Of a stretch of 64,000 bases of DNA, positions 53,705 through 61,548 are shown piece after piece. Each line of letters opens with the position of its first letter. The stretch's first letter is position 1. Origin of the DNA: Candidatus Acidiferrales bacterium (GTDB lineage: Bacteria; Bacteroidota; Ignavibacteria; Kryptoniales; JAKASW01); NCBI GenBank assembly GCA_035515795.1, contig DATJAY010000023.1, positions 62,001-126,000 of the forward strand. Direction: 5' to 3'. The notes beneath the pieces were generated by a model, which was not told the DNA's origin, made no database searches, and worked only from the letters and a program-made list of their open reading frames with translations. Position numbers and translations under genes: made by a program.

Positions 53705-56571
53705 TTTTCATCATTATTTTCAGGTGAGAACAACATTTGCTGCGGCACACGGACCATCTCGACGGCAAGGGAAGCCGGGGATAACGTAGGCTTTGGAGCA
53801 GAGAACTTGTTTTGCAATGCTTGCACGAGACCTCCGGGGCCGTCGATTATCAGCGGCGGCTGGTTGGAAGGTTTGGAACGTTTGAGAGATTGAATTTCAG
53901 CGGGCGTCAGCCATGTCGGGCTATCGGGATTAATGATTGAACCGATATTGGCCGGAGACGCACCCGATGTTCCCGGCAAATAGCGAAGCGCCACCCCTCC
54001 ATCTGGAGTGCCGGGTATTCCCGGTTCAAATCCGAACACCAGGCCTTCCGACGGCTCGTTGATTTCGACGCTGACGGGTATATCAGGGAAAATTCCGATC
54101 ATGATGTCGGGCGCTACGCGGTCGAGACGAAGCGGCTTCATGGGATTGTCTTTGTCTGAAACCGAGAACGCCCTGACTTCAAGTCCGGGAATGCCTGACA
54201 CTGCAAGAGAGCGGAGGATAAATCCTGTCCGTGTCCCATCTTGTGTCGGAATGCCGGTAGGATTCACTTTTCTTAGAACGTCGCGTACCTCGGTGAGATT
54301 CTTCTTAACTTCGGAATGGAGCTTCTCCCTCATCAATTTCTGAAGCATGCTGTCGCGGCTCGATTGGACGCCGATACTGAGTGCGCCATCGACCACTGCG
54401 TTTATCCAATTTTGATCTAAATAAAAAAATCTTATCGTTTCCTGCTGGAGAAGTTGAGGGTTCGGCACAAGATTATTGAACTGCACATTATAAAGGAGCG
54501 CCGTCCGCGCAAGCCAGTTGATGACCTGTTCCGGAAGGATCGGCGACTCGCTGAACTGCACGGTGCTCCCGGCAGGAAGCACCGTCTGAAATGTGTAGGG
54601 AATGATTCTTATCTGCAGGTCGCCCTGCACCCCGTCGCTTGCGACTCCCGCGGTCGCCGTCGTCTTTCCGTCAGGACTTACGATGGCAACCGATTGACCC
54701 GCATTTACCGACTCCGTAAGCCCGGGGCTCTGAAGCGTGATATCGGTCATCGGCCCGGACAAATCGGACGCGGTTGTTCCAAGCGAACTTACACCGCTCA
54801 GATGCTCGAGCAGAGACAAAACCACCGGCTGCTGCATGAGTCGATTCAATCTATCAGGAGCCACGGCTTGTGTTTGCCAAGAATTCTTGAGCTTTTCATT
54901 TGCTGTCGTCGGATCGAATCCCCCGGGTTGCCCGATTTTGGAAGCAAGTGCGAGAAAATCTTTCGCAAGAAATTTCTTAAAAGTCTTTGAGACCGTGTTC
55001 CCGTCAAGAACCTCCACAAGATCCGCTACCGTCACGCCGGCTAAACCTTCACTGAGATCGAGTCCGGAGCTCTGCTTAAGAATTCCTCTCACGCTCCTTG
55101 AATTGATATGCTCCATCAGCCTGTCGACGATTCCATGGGCAGCCCGTCGCCATTGAAGAAGGTTTGTCGCGAACGTCTGGTTCGCAAGAGCAAGCGAACG
55201 TCCGGTTTGAAATGCGACGGCATAAGACTGGTCGAATAAACCCATTGCGGGATCATACACCATGGCCTCCGAGACATTCGACGGCGCGGACAAATCGACG
55301 GGATTGTCCGGGTCGGTCGGATCGAGAAACGTGGTCGACCTCACCGGCGCAAGCGGACCGCGGTACCATGCAAATGTCTGTTCACCGGTTCTTGTATTGT
55401 AGCTCAGCGGTACGTAACCATCCTGGAGTCTCGTTGCCACATACTGCGGAGTTCCGGGAGCAGGCGGCAAAGTAGATTCCGGCAAGGGCATACGTAGAAG
55501 AAGATCTGTTCCCTGTTCGCTCTGCGCGGAAATAAGGTTCAGCATCAGTTGCCTAAAGTTTTCCGTCGGCTCGGAAAGGCATGTAAATGTCCAGCTGTAT
55601 AATGAAATCAGTCTGACTTTTTGAAAATTCGACAATGGAACAGCAGGAGGAGGCTGAGATGCCGGAGTCAGGTAGGGCTCGAGTCCTCCAAGCGAAACAA
55701 GGTGCACGATGTTTCTCTGAGGCGTCGCGGTTCCATTTGCCGGCGGAATGGAAAATCGGTTTGCTATAGCCGTCGAAAACCATCCATCATGCGGCGCGTT
55801 TGCAAGAGGCTCTTTGTCTGCTGTCGAGACCTGTCTGACATGAGCAAGGAAACGCAGATCGCCCACGGTGGCCATGAGGTTGGTGAACGTCTCCCTTGAG
55901 ATATCGATAACGTTGCAGAAGGTCTTGTTCGGATCCTCATCATCTTCGAGCGTTATCGTCGGCCCAAGAATTCCGGAAGGCGGACCTGAAGTCTTGACCC
56001 CGTTAAATGTCGAATTGACGATATTGTTCAACGCGAATGAAGCGCTCATTGTCGGATTTGCCTGACTCCCTTCAGGAGGAGTTGGCGCGGAACCGGATGG
56101 CGGCTGAGGAATGATGAGCTCGTCATCGGAAAAAACAAGGAGCGCCACCCAGGGGTACAGGCCCGGTACCTGGAATCCCGACGGCATCTGAGATTGCGTC
56201 AACTCCAACGCGCGCTCCCACGGCAATGAGCGTTTGTTGAAGACGATCATCGGAAGGTAGTCGTCGTACACCCCTGTGCTGTTCGACGGAGGAAAAACTC
56301 GGTGGATATCTGTCGGATCTAAAGAGAAACGCGGACCTCTCACGATAAAAGTCTGTGAAGATGGATCCTGCGGTGAGGCATCGATATTCGGGTTCCCGCC
56401 ATCTTTTTGCGTTTGGGCGGTATCGACCGCGAGATTCTGTGAGATTTTTATTGTGTATTGGCCGTCCAGCAATGAAGGGATGAAATTATCGTAAAATGTG
56501 ACCATGATGTCCGGCGTCGGCGACGTGATCACATACTTGAGCGCTCCGATATCTCTTTTTCTAAGTGGCAA
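53701..56571 (-). CDS. Large protein of unknown function (956 aa)
   Basis: No annotated family is recognised. It opens at TTG (56571), with AGGA nine bases upstream; no nearby ATG keeps the early conserved part. Landmarks are FIVRGPRFSLDPTDIHRVFP (about 75-94), YLPMIVFNKRSLPWERALEL (about 105-124) and GLYPWVALLVFSDDELIIP (about 137-155). A helical region of about 90 aa around 475-560 and a C-terminal segment with LRSLAVSGIPGLEVRAFSV follow. It is acidic to neutral with no signal peptide. It lies 10 bp after the DUF6603-like gene and overlaps the next gene by four bases. Role unknown. Confidence 0.65.
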   Translation of the reverse strand: MPLRKRDIGALKYVITSPTPDIMVTFYDNFIPSLLDGQYTIKISQNLAVDTAQTQKDGGNPNIDASPQDPSSQTFIVRGPRFSLDPTDIHRVFPPSNSTGVYDDYLPMIVFNKRSLPWERALELTQSQMPSGFQVPGLYPWVALLVFSDDELIIPQPPSGSAPTPPEGSQANPTMSASFALNNIVNSTFNGVKTSGPPSGILGPTITLEDDEDPNKTFCNVIDISRETFTNLMATVGDLRFLAHVRQVSTADKEPLANAPHDGWFSTAIANRFSIPPANGTATPQRNIVHLVSLGGLEPYLTPASQPPPAVPLSNFQKVRLISLYSWTFTCLSEPTENFRQLMLNLISAQSEQGTDLLLRMPLPESTLPPAPGTPQYVATRLQDGYVPLSYNTRTGEQTFAWYRGPLAPVRSTTFLDPTDPDNPVDLSAPSNVSEAMVYDPAMGLFDQSYAVAFQTGRSLALANQTFATNLLQWRRAAHGIVDRLMEHINSRSVRGILKQSSGLDLSEGLAGVTVADLVEVLDGNTVSKTFKKFLAKDFLALASKIGQPGGFDPTTANEKLKNSWQTQAVAPDRLNRLMQQPVVLSLLEHLSGVSSLGTTASDLSGPMTDITLQSPGLTESVNAGQSVAIVSPDGKTTATAGVASDGVQGDLQIRIIPYTFQTVLPAGSTVQFSESPILPEQVINWLARTALLYNVQFNNLVPNPQLLQQETIRFFYLDQNWINAVVDGALSIGVQSSRDSMLQKLMREKLHSEVKKNLTEVRDVLRKVNPTGIPTQDGTRTGFILRSLAVSGIPGLEVRAFSVSDKDNPMKPLRLDRVAPDIMIGIFPDIPVSVEINEPSEGLVFGFEPGIPGTPDGGVALRYLPGTSGASPANIGSIINPDSPTWLTPAEIQSLKRSKPSNQPPLIIDGPGGLVQALQNKFSAPKPTLSPASLAVEMVRVPQQMLFSPENNDEK

Positions 56572-56581
56572 CTCTTCGATC

Positions 56582-59500
56582 CTATTCTTGTTCTATTATG
56601 AATGGATTTCCCGTCAGCACGGCAGCCGGATTGGCCGCAAAAGTTTTCAGCGGCCCGTTTGTCAATGCGTTGATCCCGAATTGTTGGAGTGTTGTGAACA
56701 CACCGTTCCTCGCAGCCACGACAGTCGGGTTCATTAATGACGACTGAATCTTACCCATCGCACCACTGTCGACTTCAGGCACGGTGCCGACCGGGCTGGC
56801 ATTCACATCCAGGGGCAAGTGGTTCGTTGTGTACGGGTCCTCCTCGTCGACGACCTCGTAAGTATATGCGGTGGTAATGTCTATGTCGAGCGCATTCGCT
56901 CCATTCGGTGTCAGGACGGGATCGAGTGGAGTAACGTTCTCGAGACCGAAGAGCCGGCCGTTGAGGAGAGCGTTTGGCTCGGGATCATCGTCACCGAGTA
57001 TGGGCTTTCCCCATTTTGCTGCTGGCGTCTTGCTCAAAGCCAGATCGAACGAGAATTTGCCGGCTAAGTCGTAAGTTTTACTCTCATCGTCCGCCGTCAA
57101 TGTGATGGTTATTGCCGAAGACCTAAGCGTCGCCTTCATCGGGCGAATGCAGACGAAATAGTTCTGCCCGTCCGGACTGTATTTAGTCGCGAGGAACTGA
57201 GTCTGTGCCTTTTCACCGGAAACTGCAGTAATGTCAATTTCAGTCGTGGGAATTTCGGTCCTGACTGAGAACACGAAATTATTCGGGCGGACAATCCACA
57301 CAGGCGCACCGCTTGCATCATGTATAGTAGTAATGAGTCCTGTGTTAACAACAATCGTGAAAATCCCGCTCGGCTCTACATTTCCGTTTTCCTGGACGGT
57401 GGGTCCGGCTGCCAGCATCTGAGAGCCGGAGGCTTTGTGGGGAAGGAGCGACTGCGCGAACCCCGTACCATCTTTGTTTATCCAGTCGAGAGGCTGCGGC
57501 CCTTCGCTCCGATCTGCACCGAATGAAATCGTAAACGAGATGATGTACCAGTCGATGTAGACCGAGCCTCCCATTCTCGGTCCCCATATCGTCAGACCTG
57601 CACCGAGTTCGACCGAAACGGTCGCCGTGACAAAGAGCAAATTCACGCGGTATGATGCGCCGATACTGACGCTGATGTCGATGACATAGTGAAACGGAGC
57701 CCAGACAATCAGCGCATCCATCTGTGCATTGAACCATGCCTTCAGATCTCCGCTGCTGAAGAGTACCTGCAGTCCGGCGCCGGCCATTACCGCCGACGGG
57801 GTCAGCGCAAAGTAAGCGTCGCCGCTGATTGTGACTTCGCTGGAGACGTTCCAGTTGAAACCGAGTCTCGGGACGGTCGGATAATAAGCCGGAGGTGTAA
57901 AGTCGGGATGATAGCCGCCGAGAGTCATCACAAATTCGCCGGCGTGTGGATTATTCCCGAACCAGATGTAGAAGGCATAGCCGCCGGTCAACTTACAGTC
58001 CGGATCGATGATGAAGGAGTTCGGTGTTAAGATCGCGGTCGCGCCAAGGAATCCTTCATCAGGGAGGAACTTTACCTGGAGTCCTAACTCGGCATGCGCA
58101 TATCTCTGTGTCGGCGCCGAAGCGCCGGGTGCCGCCGGAGGAGGAAGGCTCATCCATGATAGACCGAGAAGAGAAATCTCAAGGTGGTTTCCAAATTCAA
58201 CTACCAGAAGCGCAGATGAGTTTATGAGATCGAAGGATGTAAATCTAACACCTGCGGCAAACCAGAATTGTCCGCGCTGTGGTGGAACGTATTGATCGAT
58301 TTTCGAAAGCGCTGTCGTTGGATCCGGCGATTTCCAGGATCCATCAGGAAGCTGCTGAGCACCAAGTATGGTCGGGTCGTTGATCGCTGCGACAAGTGGA
58401 AATTGCGGAACGCTGTTCTGGTCTGGTAGGATAATGTTTCTATTGTAACCGAACCCTGCGGCGAGGCCCGTGACGTAGAAGAATGCCGGGCCGCCGAGAT
58501 CGCCGATGTACATTCCGAACACGAAGAGGGATGTGTAACCGTTTTGGCCGGAAGGATCCTTGACATACGCATACGAGCCGAGAGCGCTGACGGTGAATGT
58601 CCCACCTTTGATCAATGCCGCACCGTCATACTGGGTATAATTTCTCGGCGGCGTCGCCGAAGGATCGGGCGGCACTTTCACAAGTGTCCCGCTTACTTCG
58701 ATGTCGCTTTCTGCAAACGTGACTCCCATTCCATTCAGATCTAAATCGTACTGGGAAAAATCCGCGGGTGCTGTGACCGGAATTCCGATCGACAGTCCCT
58801 GAAGTGCGACGGTTAATCCGGCGAGCTGGATGCTTCCGTCAAAGAGAAGCGATAGATCTTGCTTAGAAGAGACCCAACCTATACCCAGCTTGTTGCATTG
58901 GAGCGGACCTAATGCTCGATTGATCGGGACAAGCACGACATTAGTCGGATTTCCCTCGCCGTCGTATAGCTGTACCACGAATTCGCCGCCGCTGACGAAC
59001 GCAGCCGAAACCGAAAATGCAGGGTTGACGGGATCCTTATCTCCTCCGCCGCTCGACGATCCGGATGCAAGTATGTTTTGAGCGACAGGATTCGTCCCGG
59101 ATCCCCCCACGGCCGATCCAAATCCTGAACCTAATGGCAGACCGAAACCGTTCAACATGCAAGCGGCTCCCCACGTCATCGTCGAAAAATCCAGGCTGCC
59201 GCGCAGCTGTGCGCCTTGCATCGAATACCCGCCCGAGCTGAACAACGGAGTCTGGTTTGCTCCCGCGATGTCGAACCCGATGCTTGAGAGTGAGAAGCCG
59301 GGAGAAAAGGTCAACGTATTGTCCGGGCCTTTGTTCAGTAGAAAGATTGTGATGCCGGGTTCGGGAAAAATGGTAGGGCTTTTCGGATTGCTTTGGCTCA
59401 TCCAGTTGTTGTCGTCGTCTTCGTTAGTCAGCCACGAGCCGGAACTGAGAGTAAACTCGCGGGTCGGTGTTCCGTCGATATTCGTTCCAATAGGAAGCGT

Positions 59501-60460
59501 GAGATCGAACGCAAGACGAAGTCCGTAGTCATAAGAACCATCGTTGTTCGAACGACGCGATATATATAGACCGCCACCGGGGAGTGCGAGTATCGCAGGA
59601 GGCACATTCGAATCTGTGAATGCATCCATGACACCGAAAGTAAAATTAAGGGCAATTTGTTCCGGCGTCAAACCAGCCATGTTTGAAATGCTAAGCGAGT
59701 AGTTTCCGTCGTCGTCCTTGGAAAGGAAATCTGCAGCAACAAGAATATCGCCTGGACACACGTATGAATCGCCGATTGTGGAATCCAGCCAGTCACTCAC
59801 TCTCTTGATGACGGCGCTAATGAGCATACTGACTGTCGCATCTAGGAGGCCCTGGAGAGTCGTGTATGTCGCCGGGATGGTCGTTCCTTTCAGATCGAGG
59901 AAAGTAAATGTAAGAGTCGGGGTCGTCGCAGAAAAATAGATCTCCGAATCTATGCCGATGCCTGAAAATGAAATGTTTCCGACCTGGAATGGATTTTTGG
60001 AAGTCAGGGTAAACCCGATATGGCAAGGATGAGCAGGATCGTTCGTAATAAACTTTGTGCCCGAAGAACTGTAAGTGAAAAATGGAATGTATGTGTAAAC
60101 GTCAATCGTCAGGTCGTCGGATTGAATCGATGTCAGGAGACCTAATCCCAAGTCTCCACCAGTTGTATCGGGGTTCGGTGCTACAATGAAGAAGGGAGTC
60201 TTTTTCTCCGAGCTCGGATTAGGTATCTGGTACCACTCTGCCCCGGAAAATACGGGCGGAGGATTCTGGATGCCGGGCCCGATGAATTCGTTGAGAAGAA
60301 ATGTAAGGCGGTCGATATGCTGACCGATTGCATCGAGGTACGACGGCGGATTTTTGAACCAATCCAGGTTGACGTCATAAGTGTCACCGTTCTTGGACAA
60401 CAGCCCGATCAAAACTCCTATGGCGAGAACATCGTCCTGCAGATTTTCAGTGCTAACCAT
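56582..60460 (-). CDS. Large DUF6603-like protein (1292 aa)
   Basis: A 1292-aa protein whose ~850-1060 region (FVMTLGGYHPDFTPPAYYP, VPRLGFNWNVSSEVTISGDA, YFALTPSAVMAGAGLQV, LELGAGLTIWG-like VELGAGLTIWGP, VYIDWYIISFTISFG) fits what I know of the DUF6603 family, a domain of unknown function found in bacteria and fungi. The protein is rich in beta-strand patterns and Gly, like a very long beta-solenoid or barrel, and has no signal peptide. A Ser/Gly-rich loop near residue 480 (ASGSSSGGGDKDPVN) may be a linker. The start ATG has no strong ribosome site. It stands second in the transcript, after the GIY-YIG gene. Confidence 0.7.
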   Translation of the reverse strand: MVSTENLQDDVLAIGVLIGLLSKNGDTYDVNLDWFKNPPSYLDAIGQHIDRLTFLLNEFIGPGIQNPPPVFSGAEWYQIPNPSSEKKTPFFIVAPNPDTTGGDLGLGLLTSIQSDDLTIDVYTYIPFFTYSSSGTKFITNDPAHPCHIGFTLTSKNPFQVGNISFSGIGIDSEIYFSATTPTLTFTFLDLKGTTIPATYTTLQGLLDATVSMLISAVIKRVSDWLDSTIGDSYVCPGDILVAADFLSKDDDGNYSLSISNMAGLTPEQIALNFTFGVMDAFTDSNVPPAILALPGGGLYISRRSNNDGSYDYGLRLAFDLTLPIGTNIDGTPTREFTLSSGSWLTNEDDDNNWMSQSNPKSPTIFPEPGITIFLLNKGPDNTLTFSPGFSLSSIGFDIAGANQTPLFSSGGYSMQGAQLRGSLDFSTMTWGAACMLNGFGLPLGSGFGSAVGGSGTNPVAQNILASGSSSGGGDKDPVNPAFSVSAAFVSGGEFVVQLYDGEGNPTNVVLVPINRALGPLQCNKLGIGWVSSKQDLSLLFDGSIQLAGLTVALQGLSIGIPVTAPADFSQYDLDLNGMGVTFAESDIEVSGTLVKVPPDPSATPPRNYTQYDGAALIKGGTFTVSALGSYAYVKDPSGQNGYTSLFVFGMYIGDLGGPAFFYVTGLAAGFGYNRNIILPDQNSVPQFPLVAAINDPTILGAQQLPDGSWKSPDPTTALSKIDQYVPPQRGQFWFAAGVRFTSFDLINSSALLVVEFGNHLEISLLGLSWMSLPPPAAPGASAPTQRYAHAELGLQVKFLPDEGFLGATAILTPNSFIIDPDCKLTGGYAFYIWFGNNPHAGEFVMTLGGYHPDFTPPAYYPTVPRLGFNWNVSSEVTISGDAYFALTPSAVMAGAGLQVLFSSGDLKAWFNAQMDALIVWAPFHYVIDISVSIGASYRVNLLFVTATVSVELGAGLTIWGPRMGGSVYIDWYIISFTISFGADRSEGPQPLDWINKDGTGFAQSLLPHKASGSQMLAAGPTVQENGNVEPSGIFTIVVNTGLITTIHDASGAPVWIVRPNNFVFSVRTEIPTTEIDITAVSGEKAQTQFLATKYSPDGQNYFVCIRPMKATLRSSAITITLTADDESKTYDLAGKFSFDLALSKTPAAKWGKPILGDDDPEPNALLNGRLFGLENVTPLDPVLTPNGANALDIDITTAYTYEVVDEEDPYTTNHLPLDVNASPVGTVPEVDSGAMGKIQSSLMNPTVVAARNGVFTTLQQFGINALTNGPLKTFAANPAAVLTGNPFIIEQE

Positions 60461-60524
60461 TAAGTTTTTTCATCGATAGGTTTCGGTTCATCAGCAGCCG
60501 GGATTTTGAATGTTCCGGTTGACG

Positions 60525-61025
60525 CTAAATGTTTGCGCCGCCGGCGTAGTTATAGTTGGCATTGAGATAATTTGGTCTGTTGTTGTTATTAGTGATTGTC
60601 AGCCCGTCAGCAGGAGCCTGGAACTGTCCCGTCAGGTTGATATTCTGAAGGAGGTGTTCCATATTTGCCTGATCTCTGATATACAGTATTCGAATAAGCC
60701 ATTGCTCCGCAAGAGAAAGCTGGAGGCCGGGATTGACGGTTGCGATTTTTACTCTATGTCCTAAAACGGCATCATCTCTTGAAAGGCCCAGCTCCTGCAC
60801 TGCATCTGCGCGGTCTTCAAATCTATTCCGGAAATTGTCTGCCTTGCCCGCGTAAACAACATCGCCATCGGAATCCTGGATGATATACAACCCGGCGTTC
60901 CTCGTTATGAGCGTATCGTTATCGGTTCTGCGCCATTTTAGAGAAAAGATCCAATCGTTATCTCCATATTGTTCGGCGCGCGGACTATAAAGGCTTGCAG
61001 TCCAGGTAAGAGTAATATTGGGCAT
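60525..61025 (-). CDS. GIY-YIG nuclease-like protein
   Basis: A 166-aa protein with the GIY-YIG fold signature: GLY at 45-47 (AGLYIIQDSDGD), YAG at 58-60 (VVYAGKADNFRNRF), an Arg at 66-68, and the metal-binding Glu107 in LAEQWLIR. Family members cut DNA or RNA; the key residues appear present, so activity is possible. The first 40 residues and the Asn-rich last 30 (TNNNNRPNYLNANYNYAGG) are outside the core and do not match homing endonucleases or UvrC. It is likely the first gene of the cluster, with AGGT upstream of the ATG. Its link with large structural proteins is unusual. Confidence 0.72.
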   Translation of the reverse strand: MPNITLTWTASLYSPRAEQYGDNDWIFSLKWRRTDNDTLITRNAGLYIIQDSDGDVVYAGKADNFRNRFEDRADAVQELGLSRDDAVLGHRVKIATVNPGLQLSLAEQWLIRILYIRDQANMEHLLQNINLTGQFQAPADGLTITNNNNRPNYLNANYNYAGGANI

Positions 61026-61548
61026 CGGTCTACCTATCTAACCCATTGTGCTTTGTAATAGTTCTTCTCAAACAATTCCGGCATAGACCTAAGAGTTAGG
61101 TTATGCCTCCATGGTGCTAAAGTAATTGACCTCTCTGTAAAAGTCTATTGTATATAACTTCTTTACGATAATGTTGCAAGTGAAATTTTGCTTAAAATTT
61201 TTTAGACAAAACCCGGAGAACTCACGATCGAATATTTAATTCTTAATGGTCAATTCACCGGCCCCGACGTTTTTACGACATAACTCTATGCGTTCCAAGA
61301 AGAAATGGAAAGTGATTTCCCGAATCAGTAAATGATTCGCATCCATGATATTATCTTGAATTATTTTCCCTGGCTCGAAAGGTCTGCGGAAAAGGTCGAT
61401 GTCACTACTTTTAAACCACATCAAACACGACTGGACCCGAACATTATCACAAATGACGGTTCAGAATGCGTCCCTCAGCGGAAGCACCGGTTTGTCCGAT
61501 CGAATGCGAGTTTATCCTTTCGAAAAGGAGACAGTTAGCTCAGCACTT
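61026..61548. other. Intergenic region, 523 bp
   Basis: No gene is supported here. It should carry the promoter of the leftward cluster that begins at 61025 and the 3' end signals of the histidine kinase. AT-rich stretches (around 61140-61215) are candidates for a promoter, but I see no convincing -7/-33 pair or operator. Confidence 0.5.

Noticed and set aside
43257..61025. Contractile injection system or type VI-like apparatus
   Set aside because: No sheath, tube, spike (VgrG/PAAR) or AAA+ ATPase is visible among the large proteins, so I do not use that label.
61236..61424. 62-codon minus-strand ORF
   Set aside because: No ribosome site or family resemblance; it sits in the AT-rich spacer between two real genes.
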